From Eupeodes corollae (taxonomy: Eukaryota; Arthropoda; Insecta; Diptera; Syrphidae): DNA of 64,000 nucleotides. Numbering within the stretch: position 1 is the first letter of the stretch; the number at the start of each line of letters is the position of its first letter. Location: positions 84,497,073-84,561,072 of the forward strand of contig NC_079149.1 in NCBI RefSeq assembly GCF_945859685.1, written 5' to 3'. This document shows, in pieces, positions 31,043 to 40,862 of this stretch. The position numbers and the translations under genes are program-made. The notes below the pieces were generated by a model. That model saw only the letters and a program-made list of their open reading frames with translations, was not told where the DNA came from and made no database searches.

Positions 31043-31690
31043 CACTACTGGTCAAAAGTTTGAGACCACCTCTGAAATTTTAGAAATATCAAGTTTTAAC
31101 CCCTAAACTAAAGTTTTAGGAAAAAAATTAATACGTGAAAAAAGTGAAGAGCATGTCTAGTTGTAAATAATAGAAAAATATAAACTAGTTTTGTACTGAA
31201 CATAAATTTATTTATTTAAAAAACCAATAAAAGCTCTAAATTGAGTTTTCATCAAAACCCCCTTCTTTAAATTCAATAATTTGTTTTACAATTCTGGGCA
31301 ATCTTCTTGTGGAATATTATTCTAGCGATATTGTAGAGATTCCGATGTTATGTGGTGATTCCGGACATTTCTGTCAAGCTCTTCCCATACTGAACCGCGT
31401 CCATGCCTTACAGTTGGGACCAAATATCTCAAACTTGGACTCATCGCTCGATAAGACTCTGTTGAAGTCCTCATCTGTCCAATCCTTATGGGTTTTGGCC
31501 CATTCCAACCGTTTGATATGCAGATCTTCGGTTTTCGTCGTGACTCTAGGCTGTCCTGACCTCGGGTTATCCTTACTCTATCCGCCGGTACTAGAGTAAC
31601 GCTGTATGGTCCTGTGAACTGCTCCTTTGGATATCTCAATCCCAATCATAAAAAAATTACAAATTGGCCTCAAACTGTTGACCGATAGTG
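31043..31690 (-). mobile_element. Deleted Tc1-like transposon
   Basis: The terminal inverted repeats CACTACTGGTCAAAAGTTTG and CACTATCGGTCAACAGTTTG are bordered by TA (31041-31042, 31691-31692). On minus, 31337-31510 encodes RLEWAKTHKDWTDEDFNRVL then SSDESKFEIFG, the Tc1 transposase block with the second catalytic Asp. The DNA-binding half and the C-terminus are gone. Confidence 0.85.
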
Positions 31691-31692
31691 TA

Positions 31693-33188
31693 TATAATTA
31701 AGCAGCAGTTAGTTTTGAAATAAAAAAAAGTTTTGTATTGAGATCGGAGCACTGAGAGCAGCCCTTGGTCAAAGTTCGTGAAACGAAACACTCACTAATT
31801 AATTTTGAAGAGTGCCTGGGTCGTTATTTTGCTGAAAATGGCATCTAAGTGACATATTGTCCTCAGCACAGCAATACCTCTTTCGAAATATCACGATGTG
31901 TTTCCTTTTTCATGATATTATGAATTTACAAGATCGGACTAACACCAAAACCGAGAAAAGCAACCCTATGGTTTATGGAGCTATCGTTTCAGTGTTTAAC
32001 CGTTTTTTATAAATACAAGTGAAATTAATTTTTTTGACAAAAACGCCTAAAAAACGAAAAAATCTTCCTAGACAATGCAAAATACATGAATTTTGCATTG
32101 AAGGCCCGTCTAAGTTATTTCATTTTTTGAAGAAAATACTTGAAACACTGAAGGTATCGAAACTGTCGTTGAACATAGCAGATACACAACTTAATTAATT
32201 TCTTGTAGCTTCTTATCAAGAACAAATAAAGTTTGTTTAAGTTGGATGGTGTCATAAGTTTGTCATGTAGCAAGCTAAAAAAAACATTATTGTTTGATTT
32301 TTGTTATATGTATGTACTCGTATGTGTATGTATGTATGTGGGAGAAACCATTATATATACGTAATTCTTTATTTTTCCTTTTCACACAAAACTATAAATA
32401 ATGAAACTTGGGGTGAAACGTTGTTTACTTTAGAGAAATAGGTCAATATGTTTAAGCCAAAAAGGGTTGTTTCAATTATTATAATCAATGTCTCCCTTTA
32501 GACATTATCTAAAGCTAATGCCAAAAATGCTTTTAATAATAAATTTTCTTAATGGATTTTCTCAATAACAATAAGTAAATATGTTTACAAAATATTAAAA
32601 AAAAACAACAACAGTCATGAGAATTTCTAGGAAATTAATCATTTAGCGGGTGATATTGGTATAGTCGTCCGACCATCAAATGCGGGTATAAAACTTTATT
32701 TTTTTCTTGTTATGAAGGTATGACGTATTTTCAATTTATTCTATAGCAATAGTTTATTCTAAATTTTCCTTAAACTTATCCTGGAATTCCACATATAAAA
32801 TAGTTTTTCAAATTGTTATACTCGTAAATTATAAAATTCTACAGAACTTGTTTATACCTTTACGAAAATTCTTATCATTTGACTGATTTCATTTTAAAAA
32901 ACTACATATCGTCGGTATGCTGGAAAAGCGCTCAAGTCCACTGTTTTGTTATTTGGACTTAATGATACAAAAATGTCCCAAAATTCATAGTCTAGTTTTA
33001 AAGTTATTGGTTATTGTATAAAAACAATTCATTCATTCATTATGGAATGTTGTCAATGCAAAAAGGTCGAGCTTTTAATTTTGCTTAAAAAAATGAATTA
33101 TTCTAGGCAAAGTTCTGTTCTACTACAGATTGGATAAAAAAATATAAGCTGGAGAAAAGCATACGAAACTCAAGGCATGCAGATGTTA
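31693..33188. other. Intergenic, no recognised feature
   Basis: Contains a TATG-type microsatellite at about 32302-32340. No coding or mobile-element signal. Confidence 0.5.
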
Positions 33189-33190
33189 TA

Positions 33191-34511
33191 CTGGGTTTTT
33201 CAACAGGGACACTAGAAACGTAGAGCGATAGAGATAGTAAACGACGCCATATATCTTGACATTTTTCCCCCGTAAGGTTTGCCATTTTATGATGGAAAGA
33301 TAAACGATCTAACAACGAGTAGAAATTATTTAAATTTACTATCAAAATTCTCAGTCAGTGGCCTCAACGTTAAGAACGCACATCCAATTTATATGTTCGT
33401 CATAATCGTCCTAGCAGATCAACAATTGAGCGTCTAATGGAAACATTTGAATCCACAGGCACAATACAAAATTTTTCTGTACCAGTGATGTGCTTTAAGT
33501 GTCGAGAATATTGCTGCCGCTGAAGCTACAGTTGCAGAAAACTCTATGTTACGTCATTGTGGCTAATTTTACCAAAATATATTATTCTACTTCCATACAA
33601 GATTAAATTGACGCAAGAACTGAAGCCGTTCGACCACAAGAAGCGTCGTATTGTAATGTGGATACACTCTTTATCTTTTACTTTAATACCTCTTACTCTA
33701 ATATCGTCTTATAGAAGATTGTGTACGTAGCAACCGTTTTATTTGTAGCAGTAAACACTTGTGTAAAGCATTTAGAATAAGGGGTTACATCTATTCATTA
33801 AGAGGAGAGCTCGCTTCGTTAAGCATCGAGAACATTCAGCGCCTACAAGAACCTAGTAGTTTCTCTAACCGATTTGAGGTATATAAATAGGCACTCGGAA
33901 GCGAAGCGGTTCATTATTGATTGTGAACTGCGTTAACGCAAAGACTGTGTTTAAAAGTAATATTTGAAAGTGTTCAATTAATAAGTTTAGAGCGATTTAA
34001 TGAAAATAAGTTTCTGTTTTACCGGTGGCGTCATTGAGCCGTACTTCTTCCGTGATGATTAAAACCGGCGCGTTAATGACAACCGAATATTTTTGGCCCC
34101 AATTGGATGATATAGACTTGGAGGACATTTAGAACCAAACAGGACGGCGCCACAAGCGACACAGCGGTTGTTACAGTCAATTTATTGGAAACCAAGTTTT
34201 TGGAACGTGTTATCTTACGAAATGGTCCAGTCGCTTGGCTGCCTCGGTCTTGTGATTTGAGTTGTGCCATTAGACTATTTTCTATGGGGCTACGTCAAGT
34301 CTATGGTCCATGTCAACAAGCCAGCGAGGATTGAAGAACATCGTACGAATATCGAACGTAAAATTGTAGCAATATGAAAACCGTCGACATTGGATTCAGC
34401 GTCTGTACTTCTGCAAGCGTGCGCGTTGTGGCCATGCCACATTCATTGATATTCAAAACCGTTTTTGTTTATTTAAAAAAAAAATTATAGCACTCTTATT
34501 GAAAAACCCAA
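33191..34511 (+). mobile_element. Degenerate mariner-type transposon with an insert
   Basis: The ends TGGGTTTTTCAACAGGGACA and AGCACTCTTATTGAAAAACC are imperfect inverted repeats beside TA. On plus it encodes transposase pieces: the HTH region NSQSVASTLRTH, SRSTIERLMETFESTGTIQN near 33420, ELKPFDHKKRRI near 33620, then after an insert GGVIEPYFFRDD, a decayed catalytic block, and LKNIVRISN with RARCGHATFIDI at the end. Many stops; inactive. Confidence 0.8.
33662..34015 (+). other. Promoter-like insert inside mariner, possible solo LTR
   Basis: This stretch replaces about 250 bp of transposase and is unrelated to it. It is richer in GC and holds TATATAAATAG at 33880-33890, then about 28 bp later CATTATTGATTGTGAACTG, a layout like a core promoter with initiator. 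That is what a solo LTR would look like, but its borders and a target duplication are not clear. Confidence 0.35.
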
Positions 34512-35569
34512 TAAACGGTAAGATTTCCAAGGAATTAAATTGTGCAAGGACTTTAGGAAGTTGTCATATTAACGCCGAATTTCGAAAATTATTACTCCAA
34601 AGTTCGGGTCTGTGGTGTTTTTTTTTTTGTGATACTCAAAGCAGTTAAAACGGCATTTAAATACAAAGGTTCAACTGGAATTTTTTCTAAGAAAGACGAA
34701 AATGGGCAGATTCAAAGCTGCAAATAAAACTTCGGATAAAAATATAACACGGAGTAAGGACCACTGTAGAGTCTCACTACCGCCGAAAGACTTTAAAGAG
34801 GATGGTTTTAGATTCCAATATGAGTATATTAATAATGTATTTCTTATTCCGTGACAATTGCAGGGTAATCCATTTACTGTTTTAAAAGATAATGTAAATA
34901 ATCTACAACACACATAAAATATTTTTTTTCCATGATATTTCTTGTTGTTTTTATTTGAATATTGACATTATGTGTGAAATACTACATCATTTACTACCAC
35001 GCAAAGTTTTGCAAACATCAAACATAACTTGAGGAATGTTGGTGTTTAAGTGCTCAAGAGTCGTCCCATCGTTTTTTTCATTTCGAAGAAGTAAGGTCCA
35101 ATCCAAACACCTCCGGAACAAAGAGCTCACCTAAAAGTGACCTTTTGTTTATGTAATGGCTTCTCTTCAATAACTTGACGGTTCTCAAAACACCAAACAC
35201 AACGATTTTGTTTATTAATATACCCACCCTATACTCTTGAAAACGCAAAATATTTATATAAGCCATTATTTCTAATTGTAATTCAAATGTACCGAAATGA
35301 TAAAAACTATGAAAAAGTGAATTGGTTGAAGGTAAAATCTTTAAGGTACCAAAAGATTAAATCGAGTGTGATCGAGTACAAGGTCAATCACAATGGAACT
35401 TATAAGAAATTACGGGTCTTTGGTAAAGGTAGGCACATGAATCTGAAAGAAGTTAAAAGCAGCCTTCCCATTAGAAAAGAAAACAGATTAACTTCATCTG
35501 TGCAAGTCAGGAGCCATCCCGGATGAGTTTTATCACTGGTATATAAGCTTGAAATGGTACTTAATTCAT
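34512..35569. other. Intergenic, no recognised feature
   Basis: A basic 79-codon frame at 35287-35526 (VIEYKVNHNGTYKKLRVFGK) resembles nothing I can name. It precedes the LINE remnant and could be its 5' region. Confidence 0.35.
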
Positions 35570-37095
35570 TTAAAACTGCAGTTTGCAAATTAATTGCTTA
35601 TTCTGCAAGCAACATCATGGTTGATAGTACCACTTGGTCTGATGATTTAGCTAAGCCCAAAATTCCTACTACTTTCTCTTCTACAAGTGAAGATATTCTC
35701 GGCAATCAGGTTCTGGTGTTAATATTGTAGAAAGCGTACCTGACAAACAAAAGAAAAAGTCTAAAAAAAGAAGCCAAGAGGACTCTGTGCTTGCTAGAAA
35801 TTCTACCCCTCCCTCAAAATGAACTAATGTTAACATAACCCCAATACTTTCAGATCCCACTGGAACTCCTCATATAACTCCAATTCTTAACTTAAACTCA
35901 GCTTTTATTAGCGACTCCGTTACTAGAACAGTAATAAACAATTCCATCAATATCAAAGCTGTGTTGAAATAGAAAATAATTTGTATATATTAGATAGACC
36001 CACTAACAACGCCAGAAGATATAACTTCTCACTTAGTTTCTACCAAGAGCATACCTTGTAGCTCATCCATTAGGTGTACTTAGATCAATAAACCAAATAG
36101 CTTTGTTTCTTCTTTGAAATTAGTAACGAATCGCACGTTCTTCGCCCGCAGAGACTTTAGTCAAAGAATTTACACAAAGTCAAAAACGAGGTGTTTCTTT
36201 GAAAACGAAGCCAAAAAACTCAACAGGGTTGCCCTCTTCTACCAAAACATAAGGGGACTTCGTAGTAAGATTGCTGACATTTTTCTCAACTCCCAATCAT
36301 TTCCACATGACGTATTAGTTTTGACAGAATAAATAAATAAATATAAATTGGGTTGAGCAACAGTCCGTTGTGAACCAGGGCCTAGTGACTTACAACTCGC
36401 AACCATTCCTGTGTGGGAGTACTGTTGTCAGGAATGGAAGGGACCCACAATTTTAGGCCGAATCCGAACGGCTAATTTGAGAAAGCACTTTTTCATGACA
36501 AGAGTTACTTTTAAAGAAATTGTCAATTCCTCGCAAGAGGCAGTACCCACGAAAATTATTTTTTTTTAAATTAAGGTGGCACAGGCACCACATATTGACT
36601 GGATTCCATCGGAAGACGAATCTTGCCTTAAAGCCTTTCCTTCTTCTTCACAATAGGAACTATCTTTTCTTGATAAAATCCTTACTGATTTACAGCAAAC
36701 AAGCTGTATTAAAAACTCAAAAAACCGAATTCTCGTTTTAGTATTTTCTTCTGACGCTATTAATACTCTTGTTCTAGAATCTAGATCAAGAATTACTAAT
36801 ATATATAAATATCACCCCCCCCCCCCCTTATACATTTTTCTTGATTTAAGTAATCACCTTACTGGAACACAGTAATTCTTTTGATTGCTTATATAATTTT
36901 GATTTCAGAAGATCTAATTTCCAATTGTTGTCTGAAGATTTAACCATTTCTGGAATTACTGATACTTTAGCATTTTCTAATATTAACGAAGCAGTTTCGA
37001 TTTTTTATAATATCCTTAATAATTGTTTAGAAAAAAATCGAACCTTTGCTCCCGACCGATTTTTTAATTAATAGTCATCACATCATCTACCATTG
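35570..37095 (+). mobile_element. Degenerate LINE, ORF1 end and endonuclease, with a SINE
   Basis: After a Ser/Thr-rich stretch (about 35620-35720) that may be the ORF1 end, 36114-36330 begins an endonuclease ORF: NRVALFYQNIRGLRSKIADI and FPHDVLVLTE. After the SINE it resumes with HIDWIPSEDES. It stops before the reverse transcriptase. Same family as 46075-49475: both share IRGLRSK-type and HIDWIPSE-type blocks. A run of 13 C lies near 36817-36829. Confidence 0.7.
36338..36588 (-). mobile_element. tRNA-derived SINE, copy D, head truncated
   Basis: The tail ATAAATAAATAAATATAAAT and the body match the family, but the sequence stops at GGTGGCACAGGCA, so the internal promoter boxes are lost. About 360 bp of the LINE present in the copy at 46075 are missing at this junction. 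Confidence 0.75.
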
Positions 37096-37159
37096 AACCA
37101 ATTGTCACATTACTTCAGACCTTAGAAACAACAAAAAACTTTGTTTCTTTTTTTTAGTA

Positions 37160-37740
37160 TTGCGACAGAATCGTAGAAGATAGGTTTAGTGGTCAATGAG
37201 GACAAGACCAAGTATATGCTGTCATCAAAAAAGGACAAAGAGCACCGACGTCTTCGACAAAACGTCACCATGGACAGCTATACCTTTGAGATAGTTGAGG
37301 ACTTTGAGACAACGACACAAGCGCTGGAATCAAACGAAGAATAACTCTTGTTAATCGCTTATTCCTTGGAATAAGACGGCAATTGAGTAGTAAAGTCCTC
37401 TCTCTAGCATCTAAAATTACCATCTATAAGACACTGGTTCTCATTTATGGCGCTGAGGCCTGGATCCTTTCAAAGAAAGACGATAGTGTCTAAGGATGAA
37501 AAATTCTTCGGGTGGTTTTTGGTCCCGGCTGCATAGATGGAGAGTTCAGGAGAAGATACAAGGACAAACTGTACGGGTTGCACGGCTACACTGACCTGGT
37601 AAAAGAATAAAAATACAACGAGGTATGTAGAGCGAATGGACATCAACTTATCGACGCTTCAGCCTGGAAAAAAAACGCATGTTGGTTGAGACCCAGCTCC
37701 CCCCAGACAGTAGCGCCACCTTAATTAATTAAGTAAGATA
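37160..37740 (+). mobile_element. LINE 3' end, (TAAG)-type tail
   Basis: The plus frames encode the post-RT part of a LINE: VVNEDKTKYMLSSKKDKE, SKITIYKTLVLIYGAEAW, and the last residues before AGTAGCGCCACCTTAA. The tail TTAATTAATTAAGTAAG matches the 3' end at 61966-62240, so these are two copies of one family, probably that of 55486-57620. Frameshifts throughout. Confidence 0.7.
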
Positions 37741-37947
37741 GTCAGCATATATTTACTTAATTATTTGTTTGTATTATTTTTCTGATAACCTTCTTATCAA
37801 AAGTAAAACTATTTAACCAAATAAATTAATCATATTAAGTACAGAAATATAAATACATTTCATGCACAAATTTTCATAAATCTTCTAACTTTATGAAAAA
37901 ATTAGCCACATTTATTTTTACCATATGTATGTATTTTTTTAGTACTA

Positions 37948-38170
37948 CGCTTGATGTGATGGTTAGTCCGTTCGACGGTCATGTAAAGTTTTTTCAAGGG
38001 TACTGCCGCTTGCGAGGAATTGACAAATCATCCAAGACTAATTCTTGTGATGAAAGCCCTTCGGATTTAGCATACAAAACTGTAGGTCCCTTCCAGCCCT
38101 GTAATAACTCGCACACAGCAATGGTCGAAAATTGAAAGTCAACTGGACTGTTGTGCCAACTAATTTTATT
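37948..38170 (+). mobile_element. tRNA-derived SINE, copy F, B-box deleted
   Basis: Sense orientation: an A-box-like head GTGATGGTTAGTCCGTTCGA, then directly the body (ACTGCCGCTTGCGAGGAATT) without the B-box stretch, and a tail AATTTTATTTATGTATG. The loss of the B-box would make it silent. Confidence 0.7.
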
Positions 38171-39429
38171 TATGTATGTCTTTAAAAAGCCTACATACAT
38201 TAGTATGATATGCGAATTAAATTAATTTTGTGTCTAGTCTGTTTAGTATCATGAAACATCAACATAAAAGGCCAATAAAAACAGTTGCAATTAACCATGG
38301 CCTTCATTTATTGAGCAAATATTAAATACCTTTCGGTTAAGGGTATTAAAATATTTGTGTTTGTATCTGTTTCATTTACGACACCTAAAACATTGGAAGG
38401 ACTTCGCAGAATTGTAATAAAATATGCTAGACGTGCTTAAATAACACAAAGTCGTTACTTTAAGTTAAACATAGTTTCATAATGTTTCCAATCACTAAGC
38501 TCATCCGAAAGATAGACTCACATATTTATTTATAACTTTGACTTACTGACACATGACACATGTCTACGTTTTTTTAGCTCTAATAAAAGTCCTAAAATTA
38601 ATTCCATACATTTGTTTGGACTTATTTTTATTTATAAAACTATTAATTTCTCTGAGTAAACTATAGAGTAGGAATACAGACAGACAGAACATTATTTTAT
38701 AGTGCCTAGGCTTAATCATTCCTTTTTATTAATCGGTAGGTTTTATTTTATTTTATTTCATTTAATTTTATTTTACCTTTTTATTTGCAGTTTCTTAATA
38801 CTTAAAGGTGAAATATCTTCCAAAATAGCATAATATACTTTTTGAAAGAAGTGTATTTTAATAACGATAATAATAACTGGTTAGGATATGCCAAACCAAC
38901 CTTATACAAACGTTTTCCAGTTAGAGGTTTCAAGCAACGAAAGAATGACAATTTTCAAAAAAAAAGTTTCATTTAAACATATATTTTTTTAAAAGGTGGC
39001 CACCGAAATATATAATTTTTTGGTACTTTCAAAACCTTATAGATTTAATTTGGACTTAGACCAAAAATGTGCAAATTGCAAAGTCAATATGAGTATAGAG
39101 AATTTGTTAAATTTATTGATAATGTAGAAAGTATAACTGCAGATACTCTTTGCGGCTAGAAAAAGTTGGTAGCTTTATCAAGGGAATCCTCTGAGTGTAT
39201 AGTGGTAATAAAATTCTATCCTGCCAGGGGAAAAACGAAGACAATTCTTAAAAATCCACATTAAATACTTTCTATTCTATTAATATGAACGGAATTTTAA
39301 TAACATATGATCACAGAACTCTCGGAAAAATCTTTTGACGAAACAAAGATAGTCATATTTAACACATTGTTTTACATTTGTTAATATTCAAAATCAAACG
39401 ATTTTTAATCCACCATTATTAACTTAATA
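38171..39429. other. Intergenic, no recognised feature
   Basis: Has a TTTTA-type microsatellite at about 38739-38778. No coding signal. Confidence 0.5.
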
Positions 39430-39694
39430 AATAAAGATCTTTTAGTATCTCTTTTGTATCCTTAATGAAGTTAGTAATTCGAACAAAATTAACATCATCT
39501 GTATAGGCTTTGAGGCGATCCATTGACTTAACAACATTTTTTATTAATTCTAATTGTATATGCAATGGTGGTAGAAGGACATTATTTGGCTGAATAAGCG
39601 GTAAATACTTTACGATTAATTGTCCAGGAACTAACTATGCATGGGCTAGAGGTACAGGCGGAAGCATATTTCCATTATGCAATAACACTGCCTT
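39430..39694 (-). pseudogene. Repetitive coding family of unknown function, distal part
   Basis: Continuation of the frame at 44565-45476 on the other side of the LTR element: LLHNGNMLPPVPLAHA, then a stop, then LLPPLHIQLELIKNVVKSMD near 39540. These phrases seem to me to belong to a repetitive gene family widespread in arthropods, but I cannot name its function. Confidence 0.5.
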
Positions 39695-39900
39695 TGTTAT
39701 AGCCTTAATGATTATTAAAATGTGTTAGCTATTTGGTAGCACTTGTCTTTAGCAATAAAAGTGATGTACTTATCTAATATGACGCAATATCCTCCTTCTG
39801 GCTGAGACATCCAACGTGGTAACATCATTGCGAAATAAAAGCAACCATTTTAAAATACAATGGTAGACGTGTTCTTTTCTTTCACACCACGAGTACAACA
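39695..39900 (+). repeat. 5' LTR
   Basis: 206 bp, TG...CA bounded. Contains two AATAAA motifs (near 39752 and 39834). No clear TATA box. Confidence 0.9.
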
Positions 39901-39903
39901 ATT

Positions 39904-39921
39904 TGGCGACGAGGATTCGAA
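39904..39921 (+). promoter_or_regulatory. Candidate primer-binding site
   Basis: TGGCGACGAGGATTCGAA starts 3 bp after the 5' LTR. The TGG start is that expected for pairing with a tRNA 3' CCA end. I cannot assign the tRNA with certainty. Confidence 0.55.
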
Positions 39922-39992
39922 TTGAAAGAAAATTGATACAAATTTTAATTTCATCGATTGAGTACATACATAATCATACATAATTACGAAAT

Positions 39993-40763
39993 ATGATTGG
40001 TGGTGGTGTTGCTGCGGGTGCTGCTGATGTTGCTGCGGGTGGTCTTTCTGCTGTTGCTGCACCTACGTACGTCGGCGGAGTGCCGCCTAATTTCTCCATA
40101 GAATTCTTTGACGAGACTAAAAGTAAATTCGAACGCTGGTTGCAACGTCTTGAAGGAGCGTTTACAATCTTCAATGTCAAAGATTCGGTGATGAGACTCA
40201 ATTACTTGCTACATTATATTGGGCCAAATACTTTCGATTTACTTTGTGATGGAATCTCCCCAGCAGTACCTGAAACCAAGACCTACGACGAGTTAGTCAA
40301 CGTGCTCAAGGAGCATTACAATCCGCAGCCTTTAGAAGTAGCGGAGTACTACAAATTTCACCATCGGGAGCAGTTGGAGGGAGAGTCCGTCCGTGAGTAC
40401 GTAGCCTCGTTGCGTAAAATGGCCATACATTGTAATTTTGGTACTTATTTGACAATTGCACTGCGAAACCAACTTGTTTGTGGCATTCGAGACAAACGAA
40501 TAAAGGACCGATTGTTGGAAACAAAAGACCTAACGTTCGAGAGAGCGATCCAAATTGCTACGAGCCTAGAAATGTCACAACAAAATTCTACTCAATTAAA
40601 CGAGACAGCAATTCATAAAAGTTCAATACATTCAATTAACTTTCATAAAAAAGATCGGAATGCTAAGATCCAGAGCAACCAGACGACGAGGAACAACAAC
40701 AATCAACACTCATCAGAGAAGTTACACGTGTCAAATTTTAATAAAGGCCAAAGCCAAAAATAA
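39993..40763 (+). CDS. gag: LTR retrotransposon Gag
   Basis: 256 codons. A Gly/Ala-rich start (to about residue 30), then the retrotransposon Gag fold: FSIEFFDETKSKFERWLQRL, LNYLLHYIGPNTFDLL, YDELVNVLKEHYNP, and ESVREYVASLRKMAIHCNFG. An Asn/Gln/Ser-rich linker follows, then TAA at 40761-40763. After the stop the same frame runs on through two zinc knuckles (40771-40865) into pol, so the stop splits what is otherwise one long frame. It would form the capsid of the virus-like particle. Confidence 0.9.
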   Translation: MIGGGVAAGAADVAAGGLSAVAAPTYVGGVPPNFSIEFFDETKSKFERWLQRLEGAFTIFNVKDSVMRLNYLLHYIGPNTFDLLCDGISPAVPETKTYDELVNVLKEHYNPQPLEVAEYYKFHHREQLEGESVREYVASLRKMAIHCNFGTYLTIALRNQLVCGIRDKRIKDRLLETKDLTFERAIQIATSLEMSQQNSTQLNETAIHKSSIHSINFHKKDRNAKIQSNQTTRNNNNQHSSEKLHVSNFNKGQSQK

Positions 40764-40862
40764 ATACATTGCTTACGTTGCGACGGCCCCCACCTTGCGA
40801 ACAATTGCTCTCACATAAATACTATTTGTAACTTCTGCAAGATTCGCGGTCATCTGTCAAAA
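40764..40862 (+). CDS. Zinc-knuckle (nucleocapsid) segment in the gag-pol frame
   Basis: Directly after the TAA and in the gag frame, with no ATG of its own: CLRCDGPHLANNC, a knuckle one residue shorter than usual (CX2CX3HX4C), and CNFCKIRGHLSKVC, a canonical CX2CX4HX4C. It would bind the element's RNA. It can be made only by reading through the stop or by another start. Confidence 0.75.

Noticed and set aside
31309..31645. Two overlapping open frames of 96 and 107 codons
   Set aside because: Both are shadows of the minus-strand Tc1 transposase fragment (RLEWAKTHKDW frame).
32302..32340. TATG microsatellite as a functional element
   Set aside because: Simple repeats of this kind are common in fly genomes and nothing nearby suggests a role.
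39850..40201. Minus-strand frames rich in Gln/His and Ala
   Set aside because: Antisense of the Gly/Ala-coding start of gag; the composition follows from GCTGCT-type codons.
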